Assembly (NCBI RefSeq): GCF_017115105.1
Contig: NZ_JABXKH010000137.1
Coordinates: 57,278-121,277, forward strand
Direction: 5' to 3'
Length of the DNA stretch: 64,000 bases
Source: Nostoc sp. NMS2
GTDB taxonomy: Bacteria > Cyanobacteriota > Cyanobacteriia > Cyanobacteriales > Nostocaceae
Positions 1-8,946 of the stretch are shown piece after piece; positions within the stretch are counted from its first letter, which is position 1; each line of letters begins with the position of its first letter. A program made the position numbers and the translations under genes. The notes below the pieces were generated by a model. The model made no database searches and was not told the origin of the DNA. It was given only the letters and a program-made list of their open reading frames with translations.

Positions 1-2166
1 GGTGGTTCAGCAGCAATCTACGGCACAGCAGAGGATCTAACCACTACCCCCCAAGGAGTACCAAATCAACCCTTATTAACCCAAATCCAACGGTTTTCTG
101 AAATTGAAACTTTGGTAGCAGAACAGCAAGAACAGCGACTTAATTCCACTCCAATACCAGATTTAGCAGACTTAAAGGGGACTTTTAATGGGGAAGTGGC
201 TGTAAATACAGCTACAGCCAATGGATTATCAGTGGATTTTAATTTGAATGGACAAAAATTTGCTTGGGGTAAAAAGGAACAACGAAATCGTTTTTATACT
301 GCTGACAAAGTGATTGCCGAAGGCAACTTTGAAAACGGTGTTTTGAGTTTGCGACCTTTACGAATAGAATCTCAAAACAGGTTAATTGCCTTTACGGGTA
401 ACGTTGGCGGTGATGAACAATCTGGTCAGTTGCGGGTGAATAATTTTCCGGTGCAACTACTGAATAATGTTGTCAAACTGCCAGTTGGAATTACAGGGAA
501 TCTTAACGGTACAGCAGCTTTAGCAGGCAGCATTGCTAATCCCCAAGCTAGAGGGGAATTGCAAATCACAGAAGGATTATTGAATCAGAAAACAATAGAA
601 TCAGCAAGGGCAAGTTTTAGCTATGCCAACGGACGCTTAAACTTTGGCAGTACTGTAGCAGTTGCCGGGCCAAAACCTGTTGATATTACTGGCAGTATCC
701 CTTATAAATTGCCTTTTGCAACCGTAGCACCAGACAGTGAGCAAATCAGTTTGGATATGAAGTTAGAAAACGAGGGATTGGGACTGTTAAACGCATTGAC
801 TAATCAAGTGGTATTTGAAAAAGGTGAAGGAGAAGTAGACCTGAAGGTACGCGGAACATTGCAAAAACCCCAAGTAGAGGGAATTGCTACTGTCAATAAT
901 GCTACTTTTTCAGCCCAGGCTTTACCAGGTAAGCTGAGAGATGTCACAGGTAGAGTGTTGTTTAATTTTGACAGCATCTTAGTAGAAAATCTTCAGGGTA
1001 GATTTAGCCGTGGGAAGGTGGAGGCTGCTGGAGAAATTCCCATTTTTAACAATGAGAACGCAACTATCAACAATCCTTTAACCGTTAACCTCGATAAGCT
1101 TGCGTTGAATCTCAAGGGACTTTACCTGGGAGGCGCTAGCGGCAATTTGCAGATTACTGGTTCTGCCCTTAGCCCGGTAATTGGCGGTAAAGTAAGTTTA
1201 TTTGATGGTCAGGTATTGCTGGCAGAATCTACCGATGCGACTTCATCTGCAAATAGTAGTCTCGGTGTATCACCCACAAAAGAGAATAAGCAGAGTAAAG
1301 CTGAAATTGGAAATGGATTGGCTCAAGGCTTGCCGTCAGGTATTGCTAGATTTAATAATCTAGATTTAGAACTCGGTAAAAACGTCCAAATTACCCGTCC
1401 TCCTATTCTCAACTTCCGCGCCACTGGTAATCTCATCGTTAACGGCTCGATCAATCAGCCTGTACCCGATGGTACTATCCAGTTAGAACAAGGAGGGGTG
1501 AATTTATTTACTACCCAATTTAACCTTGCTCGTGGCTATAAACACACCGCAACTTTTAGTCCCTCTGAACCCCGCGACCCCAACTTAGATATTCGGCTAT
1601 TTGCCAAAGTACTGGACGTAACTCAAAGTAATGACTTTGGTAAAGTAAATTCCACAGGTTTATCAGCCTTAGAGAGTGTTCGAGTCGAAGCCACTATCAA
1701 CGGTCTAGCCAGCAAACTAAATGAAAATCTAGAATTAACAAGCAGTCCGTCACGTAGTCAAACCGAAATTGTTGCTCTTTTAGGAGGTGGATTTGTAGAC
1801 ACCCAAGGACGTGGTGACAGTACTTTGGGACTGATTAACATCGCAGGTTCGGCTGTGTTCAATAATTTTCAGTCTGCTTTTAACCAGATTGGCAGTACCT
1901 TTGGCTTAAGTGAACTGCGAATATTCCCTACCGTTATTTCTGAGAATCCCGAAGCTGGAAGGAGCAGTTCAACTTTGGAATTAGCAGCCGAGGCTGGGGT
2001 CGATATTTCTACCAAAATATCTGTTTCTAGTATTAAGATTTTGACAACAAATGACCCCTTTCAATGGGGTGTTAATTACCGAATAAATGATGAATTTCGG
2101 GTGCGTGCTTCTACTAATTTAACTGATGACAGTCGTGCAGTAGTGGAGTATCAAACGCGGTTTTAA
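1..2166 (+). CDS. TamB-like translocation/assembly protein, C-terminal part (5' end outside window)
   Basis: The reading frame is open from base 1, so this is the C-terminal ~721 residues of a larger protein; the TTG at 112 is not a real start. The sequence is a long run of beta-rich, weakly repetitive segments (glycine, asparagine and valine rich). It ends in the conserved TamB/DUF490 C-terminal block: a stretch rich in ELTSSPSRSQTEIVALLGGG, then a beta-strand end finishing in EYQTRF with a terminal aromatic. TamB-family proteins bridge the inner membrane and the outer-membrane Omp85/BamA machinery, and act in outer-membrane protein or lipid transport. The family assignment rests on this C-terminus and on overall composition. 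Family members usually exceed 1,000 residues, so a large 5' part is missing. No gene follows on the same strand; 525 bp of nested repeats lies downstream. Confidence 0.85.
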   Translation, partial: GGSAAIYGTAEDLTTTPQGVPNQPLLTQIQRFSEIETLVAEQQEQRLNSTPIPDLADLKGTFNGEVAVNTATANGLSVDFNLNGQKFAWGKKEQRNRFYTADKVIAEGNFENGVLSLRPLRIESQNRLIAFTGNVGGDEQSGQLRVNNFPVQLLNNVVKLPVGITGNLNGTAALAGSIANPQARGELQITEGLLNQKTIESARASFSYANGRLNFGSTVAVAGPKPVDITGSIPYKLPFATVAPDSEQISLDMKLENEGLGLLNALTNQVVFEKGEGEVDLKVRGTLQKPQVEGIATVNNATFSAQALPGKLRDVTGRVLFNFDSILVENLQGRFSRGKVEAAGEIPIFNNENATINNPLTVNLDKLALNLKGLYLGGASGNLQITGSALSPVIGGKVSLFDGQVLLAESTDATSSANSSLGVSPTKENKQSKAEIGNGLAQGLPSGIARFNNLDLELGKNVQITRPPILNFRATGNLIVNGSINQPVPDGTIQLEQGGVNLFTTQFNLARGYKHTATFSPSEPRDPNLDIRLFAKVLDVTQSNDFGKVNSTGLSALESVRVEATINGLASKLNENLELTSSPSRSQTEIVALLGGGFVDTQGRGDSTLGLINIAGSAVFNNFQSAFNQIGSTFGLSELRIFPTVISENPEAGRSSSTLELAAEAGVDISTKISVSSIKILTTNDPFQWGVNYRINDEFRVRASTNLTDDSRAVVEYQTRF

Positions 2167-2259
2167 ATTTCTCAGGCAGAATTTTGGCGCAGCAAATACC
2201 AGATGCGTAAGTCATATAGCTATTTTCAATCTGGTGAGGTACGGGTATGCAAATAGACC

Positions 2260-2419
2260 GGGAGCATCCCAAATGTGCAAGTGTATTTTTATAGGGTATT
2301 TGGAATTAGACTAGGAATGAAATAACGAACCGCCAAGGACGCAAAGAACGCAAAGGAAAGATGTTTGTACAGGGTTTTTGTGCCAGTCCTGTGCCTTTTA
2401 GCAAAATTGGGATGCTCCC
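2260..2419. mobile_element. Family B MITE (160 bp) with 13-bp TIRs and 8-bp TSD
   Basis: Perfect 13-bp terminal inverted repeats GGGAGCATCCCAA (2260-2272) and TTGGGATGCTCCC (2407-2419) are flanked by a perfect direct repeat AATAGACC (2252-2259 and 2420-2427). This is the structure of a non-autonomous transposon that makes an 8-bp target duplication. There is no coding capacity for a transposase. The interior holds a motif (AACGAACCGCCAAGGACGC) that also occurs inverted near 63925-63946. A lone copy of the same end sequence lies at 46622. The target is the degenerate family A element. Confidence 0.8.
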
Positions 2420-2482
2420 AATAGACCTAACCTCCAACCCGTTGCGGGAAGGGGGAACAATTCAAAGCCTCTCTCCTTTTAG

Positions 2483-2625
2483 GCTATGGTGTACACACAA
2501 GTCTTCTAACATTGCCCTACAATCTTTTGATCCCCCCAACCCCCCGATAAATTGGGGGGCAAAAGTCCTTCAAAGTCCCCCAATTTATCGGGGGATTTAG
2601 GGGGATCTTTAACGATTTTGGTAGC
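2483..2625. mobile_element. Family C MITE inserted in a family A element
   Basis: It begins GCTATGGTGTACACACAAG and ends in GGTAGC. It is flanked by CTTTTAG on both sides (2476-2482 and 2626-2632). The uninterrupted version of the target, CTCTCTCCTTTTAGGAGAGAG (opposite strand), is present in the family A copy at about 37490, so the insertion can be read against an empty site. The interior contains an inverted repeat, CCCCCGATAAATTGGGGGG against CCCCCAATTTATCGGGGG. The right terminal repeat has decayed. Related copies: 46729, 51518 and the near-perfect 54561-54727. Confidence 0.75.
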
Positions 2626-2691
2626 CTTTTAGGAGAGAGGAATGGAAGTGAGGTCAAAATTGTACTTCACTAGACCGAAAACCACTATCTC

Positions 2692-5600
2692 TTAAAAAGA
2701 ATAAAGGCTTTGAAGAGCCGTAATGACATTTTTATATTCACTTTCTAGGTGATTAATCAGCCCAGAAATCTGATCTAATGATTGAGTTCTAGCAGCATTT
2801 TCTAAGGTTTCACAGATATTTCCCAGCTTAATGGCACCAATACTAACACTGGGCGATCGCAAAGCATGAGCTGCTTTTTGCAACTTTGCTAGGTCTTCAG
2901 CAGCAATGGCCTCTTTAATCGTCTGTATTCTAATAGCAGCATCTTCTAAGTAAATTTGGATCAGTTCAGCGACTAGATGCTCATCATCACTGCCTCCCAT
3001 GTTTTGTATTTCTTGCAGAAAACGTTGGTCGATTGCCTCTTCTAGATAGGGATCTGAAGATGCAGAGAGGAATGCAGACTTAGGTAAATCAATCAGATCG
3101 GGAGACTCGGAATCTTGACATTGCTGAATATCAAACTTTTTCAGAACCGCTTCCAGCGCCTCAATCCGAATCGGCTTACTAATATAATCATCCATCCCGA
3201 CCCTTAAGCACTCCTGACGATCTTCTAGGCGGGCATGGGCAGTCATGGCAGTTATCCAGGGTTGAGCATTAGGAGAGAATTCTTGGCGAATCCGAATAGT
3301 TGTTTCCCAGCCATCCATTTCCGGCATTTGGATATCCATAAACACAATATCGTAGCGTTGCCGTTGCAAGGCTTCTAGAGCTTCACCCCCATTATTAGCC
3401 ACATCCGCCCGAAAACCCAACCGTTGCAGCATCTTCAGAGCAATTTTCTGGTTTACCAACACATCCTCAACTAAGAGAATCTTGAGTGACAAACTTTGGG
3501 CAAGCTGGACATCAATTGTTGGGAGATTTGGTGTAGGCAAACGGGAGTAAGAAGCAATGCTAATTTTAGAATCAACTCGTTGGGTAGACCAACTACCACG
3601 CACAATTTGTAAGAGCGTATTGTGTAACTGATACTGTCGCACAGGCTTATGCAAAAAGGCAGTAAACTCAGAGGCTAACTGCCTTACCTCTAAAGTTTGC
3701 TTGCCTTTAAAACTCAACATCACCAAAGGTAAATCCTGATGTCTGGGTATAGCCCGAATTTGAGCCGTCAAATCGAGGATATCCAGGTGGGGGCTATCGA
3801 TATCCAATATAATTACGTCAAAGGCATGTTGTATTAAGCATGGGACGGCAGCACTTAATTCTACAGGTTGGACATTTACTCCCCAACTCTGAAGTTTGCC
3901 GGTTAAGCATTTTCTCAAATTGACGTTATCTGCTGCTAGCAGTAATCTCTTGCCGACAAGCTCTGGATAAGTACTCAAAGAATTATCAATGGCAGAAGAA
4001 TCAATTTGCAACATTAGTGTGAAATAGAAAGTAGAACCTTTAACAGTTGAACTTTCCACCCACATTCTGCCCCCCATAATTTCGCTCAGGCGCTTGCTGA
4101 TCGCTAATCCTAAGCCAGTACCGCCATAACGTCGAGTCATGGAGGCATCGACCTGGCTAAAGGGCTTAAACAGTCTATCTAGGCGATCGCTAGGTATACC
4201 AATACCTGTATCGCTCACCGCAAATAGAAATTCGTAATATACACAATCGGCAGTTGTGGCTTCCTGCTTGAGAACTTGCTGCTGTACAGCGATCGTCACA
4301 ACGACTTCTCCAACATTCGTGAACTTGACAGCATTGCTCACTAAATTCCAGAGAATCTGGCGCAAGCGGGTAATATCACCAACGATCAGAGTTGGTGTAT
4401 GTGGTTGCAATTCGTACATCAGTTCGATGCCTTTCAAAGCTGCTTGCGGAGCGAGCAAATCCAGAGCTTCTTCCACACAAACTTGCAAGTCAAAGGGTTG
4501 TTCTTCCAACTCTAAATTACCAGACTCAATCTTAGAAAAGTCGAGAATATCATTGATAATAGTCAATAATGCATCGCCACTGTTACGGATAGTCTCTACA
4601 TAGTCGAGTTGCTCAGGTTTAAGGGGAGTATCCAAAAGTAATCCAGTCATGCCGATGACCGCATTCATCGGAGTCCGAATTTCATGGCTCATGGTGGCGA
4701 GGAAATTACTCTTAGCCATATTGGCAGCTTCGGCTGCTTGCTTGGCAAGGTTAAGCTCTTCATTTTGCTGTGCTAACAAATCGGCTTGACGGGTTTCCTT
4801 AGCCAGCAATTGTGCTTGAGTGAGAGCAATACCCATTTGATCTGCTAGGTGTTTAAGCAGATCCATTTCTAATTCAGTCCATTGCCTGGGGCAATTGTGC
4901 TGATGGAGAATTAATAATCCCCACAAATCTTTCCGCACCAAAATTGGTACGATCAGATTGGATTTTACCTGACACTGCTCCATTTCGCAGGGTTTAAATT
5001 CTGTTAGCCCTAAATCTGAAATGGCTGTAATCCGTCTGTCACGATACAAATCTAAGTATCTATCCTGAAGACAATCATCACAAATATCCTTGTTTAAAAT
5101 CACTGACCATTCCGGGACTACTGCTTCCTGAACAACTTCACCAGAACCATCAGGTTTAATTTGGAAAATGAGAACGCGATCGGCTTGCAAAATACGCTTA
5201 ACTTCCGTTACCGTTGTCTGGAGAATTTTGTCCAGTTGCAGAGACTGACGAATTTCTTCAGTAATTTGCTTGAGAAGAAGAGCGCGTTGGTACTGCTCCT
5301 GTAAAGCTTCTTCCGCTTTTTTGCGTTCGGTAATATCCAAATGAGTTCCTACTATTCTCAAGAATTTTCCTTGGGAATCACGGTTTACCAACTTACCGCG
5401 ATCCAAAATCCACTTCCATTTTCCTGATTTTGTCAGAAAGCGTGCCTGCACCTCATAGTAAGGTGTTTTGCCCTTGAGGTGAGCTATCAGTCGTTGTTGC
5501 ACCAAGCGTCGGTCATCTGGATGGATCAACTTATTAATAATTTTAATATTGTCGTCCAGTTCCTCTGGGTCATAACCCAGCATTGTGTACCAGCGTGGGC

Positions 5601-6579
5601 TACGATAAACTTCTCCAGTTGCTAAACTCCAGTCCCAAAGCCCTTCGTCTACTGCATCTAGCGCCAATTTTAACTGTTCTTCACTCGATCTCAGGGCATT
5701 TTCTGATTGTTTTCTGAGGGTAATGTCACGATATTTCCACAAATGACCGTAAAATTTCTGCTCAACCACAATAGGTACATAGTCTTGTTCAAAGATTCGT
5801 CCATCTTGAAGTTGCCATTCCTGATTGAGAACTATTTGTCCTTGGCTCAATATTTCATCTAAGCGCTGGATAAATCGTTCTGGCTCAACAAAAAGTTGTT
5901 TACTCAATCGGGATGCTTCCCGACAATCCAGTCGCTGTAAAGCTTCTGGAGCAGGGTGAATACCAAATAGGTTACAGAACTCTTGATTTGCCAAAACAAC
6001 GTGTTGGTTCTCGTCTTCTAACAAAATACCAACCTGTAAACTTTCAATCAGCTTTGTCAGTCGAGAAGCTGTGGTTCTTAATTCTACCCGTTGTTCTGTG
6101 AGTTTCGCGGTTAGTTTTTTGGCATCTGCAAGAGCTGAATTTTTAGCTTGTAAGAGAAACAGATAATCTGAAACTGAATCATATAGAGGAAAATCATTAA
6201 TGCTTAGTTCTAGCTTTTTGAGAGCGGTAATATCAGTAATCCAGGGAGAGCCAAGAAATACCAAATGATTGCCGTCCTCTAAATACACTATCTGTCCCTT
6301 TAGCTGCATTTCTTTGTGGTGGGATTGCAGGAGAAAGAGCGATCGCGTTTGCTGACAAATAGCTTCAAAACTAACTAGACAGTTGGGGCGATTGATGCGG
6401 AAATGTTCTTCTAAGGAACTATTGAGGATGTTAATAGGTTCTAAAATGCGCTGAAGCACTTCACCCGCCTGGACAATCTTCATCTCTCGATCGATGACCA
6501 GATGGAAGGGAAACAATGCTGCAAATTGGTCAGCACTAAGACTGAATTGCCTTGACCAGATAGCATTATTATTTGTCAT
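2692..6579 (-). CDS. H-NOX-associated hybrid histidine kinase (HNOBA-PAS-PAS-GAF-HisKA-HATPase-REC-REC-HPt)
   Basis: The best start is the ATG at 6579 (MTNNNAIWSR), which overlaps the end of the H-NOX gene by 11 bp; the upstream extension to 6702 lies inside that gene. The 1,295-residue product has, in order: an N-terminal HNOBA-type domain (about 1-150), a coiled coil, a PAS, a PAS/PAC ending in DITERKKAEEALQ, a GAF, HisKA with MSHEIRTP (phospho-acceptor His632), an HATPase with intact N and G boxes, a divergent receiver (DVIILDID), a canonical receiver (KILLVEDVLVNQ, MDIQMPEMDG, SKP) and a C-terminal HPt (HALRSPS). It is a complete in-cis phosphorelay. The translational overlap and HNOBA domain indicate that it transduces the H-NOX signal. 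Output is probably a second regulator not in this window. There is no transmembrane segment, so it is soluble. Confidence 0.9.
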   Translation of the reverse strand: MTNNNAIWSRQFSLSADQFAALFPFHLVIDREMKIVQAGEVLQRILEPINILNSSLEEHFRINRPNCLVSFEAICQQTRSLFLLQSHHKEMQLKGQIVYLEDGNHLVFLGSPWITDITALKKLELSINDFPLYDSVSDYLFLLQAKNSALADAKKLTAKLTEQRVELRTTASRLTKLIESLQVGILLEDENQHVVLANQEFCNLFGIHPAPEALQRLDCREASRLSKQLFVEPERFIQRLDEILSQGQIVLNQEWQLQDGRIFEQDYVPIVVEQKFYGHLWKYRDITLRKQSENALRSSEEQLKLALDAVDEGLWDWSLATGEVYRSPRWYTMLGYDPEELDDNIKIINKLIHPDDRRLVQQRLIAHLKGKTPYYEVQARFLTKSGKWKWILDRGKLVNRDSQGKFLRIVGTHLDITERKKAEEALQEQYQRALLLKQITEEIRQSLQLDKILQTTVTEVKRILQADRVLIFQIKPDGSGEVVQEAVVPEWSVILNKDICDDCLQDRYLDLYRDRRITAISDLGLTEFKPCEMEQCQVKSNLIVPILVRKDLWGLLILHQHNCPRQWTELEMDLLKHLADQMGIALTQAQLLAKETRQADLLAQQNEELNLAKQAAEAANMAKSNFLATMSHEIRTPMNAVIGMTGLLLDTPLKPEQLDYVETIRNSGDALLTIINDILDFSKIESGNLELEEQPFDLQVCVEEALDLLAPQAALKGIELMYELQPHTPTLIVGDITRLRQILWNLVSNAVKFTNVGEVVVTIAVQQQVLKQEATTADCVYYEFLFAVSDTGIGIPSDRLDRLFKPFSQVDASMTRRYGGTGLGLAISKRLSEIMGGRMWVESSTVKGSTFYFTLMLQIDSSAIDNSLSTYPELVGKRLLLAADNVNLRKCLTGKLQSWGVNVQPVELSAAVPCLIQHAFDVIILDIDSPHLDILDLTAQIRAIPRHQDLPLVMLSFKGKQTLEVRQLASEFTAFLHKPVRQYQLHNTLLQIVRGSWSTQRVDSKISIASYSRLPTPNLPTIDVQLAQSLSLKILLVEDVLVNQKIALKMLQRLGFRADVANNGGEALEALQRQRYDIVFMDIQMPEMDGWETTIRIRQEFSPNAQPWITAMTAHARLEDRQECLRVGMDDYISKPIRIEALEAVLKKFDIQQCQDSESPDLIDLPKSAFLSASSDPYLEEAIDQRFLQEIQNMGGSDDEHLVAELIQIYLEDAAIRIQTIKEAIAAEDLAKLQKAAHALRSPSVSIGAIKLGNICETLENAARTQSLDQISGLINHLESEYKNVITALQSLYSF

Positions 6580-7138
6580 CAGACTGAGAATCTTTATATT
6601 TAATAGAGAATATATCGTGAGTATCTCCCTGTTCACGAAAACTAATTTGGGTAACATCCACCTTTGTATCAAAGCGTTTTGCCAATCCGTGGAGTAGACC
6701 AATCACCATTGGAGATAATCCTTTCCGAGTAGATTGGTAGTGGAGATCCATAGATTTATCACTGTTGTGTTCACACTCAAAAGATGGGGGACGAAGTTCC
6801 GAAAAACTCAAACCCACCCGAGCATGAAGGTTGTCAAGATTCTCTATAAACTGGGGTAAGGAGTTTCCGGCGCTGGCTAAAAGCTCTCCATAGCCTTCTT
6901 CGGCAGTATAGGTAAGCCAATATTCTCCAAAGGCTTTCAGAATGTCGTGTGCGGGTATACTCAATACCTCACAAGCGGCTTCAACTAAACAATAGGTAAC
7001 ATCGTCAGGATAACCATCCATCCCAATAAAAAAGTCAATATCCTCAAGTGCAGCCTTTTGTTTAATAGTTTCCCAAGTATCCTCACCGTGGTATTTGCAA
7101 ATCATGTCTTGAATTGCTTTGTTGACTAGACCGTACAT
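6569..7138 (-). CDS. H-NOX heme nitric-oxide sensor protein
   Basis: The 189-residue H-NOX domain starts at MYGLVNKAIQ; the ATG at 7138 has an AGGAG ribosome-binding site about 9 bp upstream, and the longer form to 7171 is not needed. Visible hallmarks are the proximal heme ligand His105 (NLHARVG) and the porphyrin-binding YxSxR motif as Tyr134-Ser136-Arg138. Trp74 and Met144 sit in the distal pocket, with no distal tyrosine. From what is known of the Nostoc H-NOX, this pocket binds NO and CO but not O2. The length is normal for a stand-alone bacterial H-NOX. It is the first gene of a two-gene operon and its stop overlaps the start of the HNOBA kinase. Function as NO sensor of that kinase is inferred from family and context. 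Confidence 0.95.
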   Translation of the reverse strand: MYGLVNKAIQDMICKYHGEDTWETIKQKAALEDIDFFIGMDGYPDDVTYCLVEAACEVLSIPAHDILKAFGEYWLTYTAEEGYGELLASAGNSLPQFIENLDNLHARVGLSFSELRPPSFECEHNSDKSMDLHYQSTRKGLSPMVIGLLHGLAKRFDTKVDVTQISFREQGDTHDIFSIKYKDSQSDDK

Positions 7139-7373
7139 CCTCTTAGCTCCTGTGTACAGAGAAAACAGCAAGTTACTTAGATATCCTTTTGATATTAAAA
7201 GTATTTTTATCAGATAAAAATTGAATATAGCCTATAATAAGCAATTTCTTAAAATTTATAACTTTTGCTCTTATGGTATAAAGAAAATTTTTTAAAGAGT
7301 TGTCAAGTTTCCTTTTGTCGGTTCGCGGACTAATTGAAATGTTTGTCTAACCCTAATTTTTTCGTAGTAAATT

Positions 7374-7405
7374 GCGATGGGCTACGCCCCACCGTAGCCC
7401 ATCGC
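7374..7405. repeat. Perfect 13-bp inverted repeat (REP-like hairpin)
   Basis: GCGATGGGCTACG (7374-7386) and CGTAGCCCATCGC (7393-7405) are perfect complements with a 6-base loop. No T-run follows on either strand, so it is not a typical intrinsic terminator. The GGGCTACGCC motif is widespread in filamentous cyanobacterial intergenic repeats and appears again inside the pentapeptide gene near 18555. Confidence 0.7.
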
Positions 7406-7587
7406 GTCCTAAACAAGTATTTTACTCAAGTCCAATCCAGTATGGATTTCGCGCCTTTTATCCCCAATTTGGTAGAAAATGTCAATTAGTCTTGATGCGC
7501 GTCGTTATGTGTATTGAATAGACTGGGCAGATGACAATTCAACAAGTATATTGTGTCACTTTCGTTTTTGCCACTTTAATATTTATC

Positions 7588-7709
7588 GGCGTTGCTGAAT
7601 TAAGGGATGATTCTTGTAGGGTGGGCATCCTGCCCGCCCGGAAATACAAGGGACGCTCATGTTGCCCATCCCACAAAATAGTAAAATCATCCCGCAAATA
7701 TGCAACGCC
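7588..7709. mobile_element. Family E MITE (122 bp) with 8-bp TSD
   Basis: The ends are GGCGTTGC and GCAACGCC; the inverted repeat extends imperfectly for about 25 bp (GGGATGATT against AATCATCCC inside). The element is flanked by a perfect direct repeat TATTTATC (7580-7587 and 7710-7717). The interior holds a GTGGGCATCCTGCCCGCC motif and its imperfect inverse. There is no transposase; it must have been mobilised in trans by an element that makes an 8-bp duplication. Confidence 0.8.
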
Positions 7710-7892
7710 TATTTATCAAAACAGAATATATGCGTCATGCGTCAGTCGCCAGAATAATGCCTCCGACATCCGCGAACAGAATGAATTTTGAACGAAAAAG
7801 CGGATGAATCAAGGGGTTTAAGACCCCCACTAAAATAACTAAGAATGTAAATTTTTGTATCAGCTTTCAATATTTCTGAAATTAAGTAAATA

Positions 7893-8822
7893 TCAGATTG
7901 TGATATTATCTCCCCCCTCTTGATTGATAACTAATCGCAAAATTGATAACCCTAAAATTATCAAAAATAGCACTAAACCAATTGTGCAAGCATAGCTAAT
8001 TGCCAAGTTACCAAAAGCTTGCTCATATAGGTAATAAACAATCGTTTTTGAGCTACTGAGTGGCCCCCCTTGGGTCATAATGTATACTTCTTCAAAAACT
8101 TTGGTGGCAGAAATAGCCGAAATCACCGCTACTAATGCTAAATATGGCTTCATCAAAGGTATGGTAATATCCCAATGTTTGCTGATACCATCAGAACCAT
8201 CGATCGCAGCAGCTTCATACACATCCGCAGGAATTGATTGCAACCCCGCTAAATAAATCACCATGTAGTAGCCTAGTCCCTTCCACACGGTGACAGCCAT
8301 GACGCTGGCAAGAGAAATTGGTATAATTCCAAAAATTTTCGCTGGGCTAGTTAGCCAAGGAATCCCTTCTGGAAAAAGCCCCAAAGCTTTTAGTAGCTGA
8401 TTCAGTAATCCGTTTTCTGCATACAGCCATTTCCAAGCTATTCCTGCAACCACCATTGAAATTACCACTGGGGTGTAGTAGGCTGCTCTAAACCAATTCA
8501 TCCCCCGCAGTTTCTGATTTACCAAAATTGCCAGCAATAAGGGAGCAATTACTAAAATTGGGACTACACCTACAAGATATAAAAAAGTGTTTTCTAAGGT
8601 TTTCCAAAAAACTGCATCTTTCCAAAGTTTAAGAAAGTTGGCGAAACCTATCCATTGTGGCGGCTGGGCGATATCTTCATAGCTAGTAAAGCTGAGGTAA
8701 AATGCTTGCAGTGCAGGCAAAAAGACAGTTAACCCCAAAAGAACCAAGGCGGGTAGTAAAAATAGATAAGGGGTAAGGCGCTGTTTGATGAATATCCAAT
8801 TTTTAGGTGTCAATTGATTCAT
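7893..8822 (-). CDS. Carbohydrate ABC transporter permease (MalF/UgpA type)
   Basis: The 309-residue inner-membrane protein has about six predicted hydrophobic segments. The first follows a basic N-terminus (PYLFLLPALVLLGLTVF) and the last precedes the C-terminus. It carries the binding-protein-dependent permease EAA-type loop (EAAAIDGSDGISKHWDITIP), which docks the ATPase. Composition and the start PALQAFYLSFTSY fit the sugar/glycerol-phosphate MalF-like half. Such permeases pair with a MalG-type partner, an ATPase and a binding protein; none lies beside it here, so it is an orphan or its partners are elsewhere. The start at 8822 has only a weak ribosome-binding site. The substrate cannot be told from sequence. 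Confidence 0.88.
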   Translation of the reverse strand: MNQLTPKNWIFIKQRLTPYLFLLPALVLLGLTVFLPALQAFYLSFTSYEDIAQPPQWIGFANFLKLWKDAVFWKTLENTFLYLVGVVPILVIAPLLLAILVNQKLRGMNWFRAAYYTPVVISMVVAGIAWKWLYAENGLLNQLLKALGLFPEGIPWLTSPAKIFGIIPISLASVMAVTVWKGLGYYMVIYLAGLQSIPADVYEAAAIDGSDGISKHWDITIPLMKPYLALVAVISAISATKVFEEVYIMTQGGPLSSSKTIVYYLYEQAFGNLAISYACTIGLVLFLIILGLSILRLVINQEGGDNITI

Positions 8823-8946
8823 ATAAGGTCTAATAGTTGTTTTCGCTTTGTCAGCAAGAATTTGGGGATGTGAGTAGATTTAAGCTTCAATATTCTAAAG
8901 GCATATATTTGCGTAGCGCTAATTAATAACTCAGAGATAAACGACG

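Larger units (their letters stand above)
2214..2688. repeat. Family A inverted-repeat element, degenerate, carrying two nested insertions
   Basis: The left end (ATATAGCTATTTTC, from 2214) and right end (CGAAAACCACTAT, to 2688) resemble the ends of the intact family A copy at 37417-37567 (TATAGCG.TTCTCG). The internal landmarks match in order: GACCTAACC, an AGCCTCTCTCCTTTTAGG hairpin, then GGAATGGAAGTGAGGTCAAA. The element is interrupted by a family B element at 2260-2419 and a family C element at 2483-2625. Together these account for the whole 525-bp gap between the TamB-like gene and the kinase; I see no gene here. Confidence 0.7.
7139..7892. other. 754-bp intergenic region with a palindrome and a MITE
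   Basis: The part next to the H-NOX gene (about 7139-7330) is AT-rich and is where its promoter should lie; I cannot pick out a secure -35/-10 pair. The rest holds a 13-bp palindrome (7374-7405), the family E element (7588-7709) and a small hairpin GGGGTTTAAGACCCCC near 7814, a motif that recurs near 17765. The open frame 7531-7791 spans the element and looks spurious. Confidence 0.6.

Noticed and set aside
2361..2600. 79-aa plus-strand open frame
   Set aside because: It lies across the nested family A, B and C elements and translates repeat DNA; no start signal and no protein-like composition.
7531..7791. 86-aa frame upstream of the ABC permease
   Set aside because: It covers the family E element and both target duplications; frame openness is chance.
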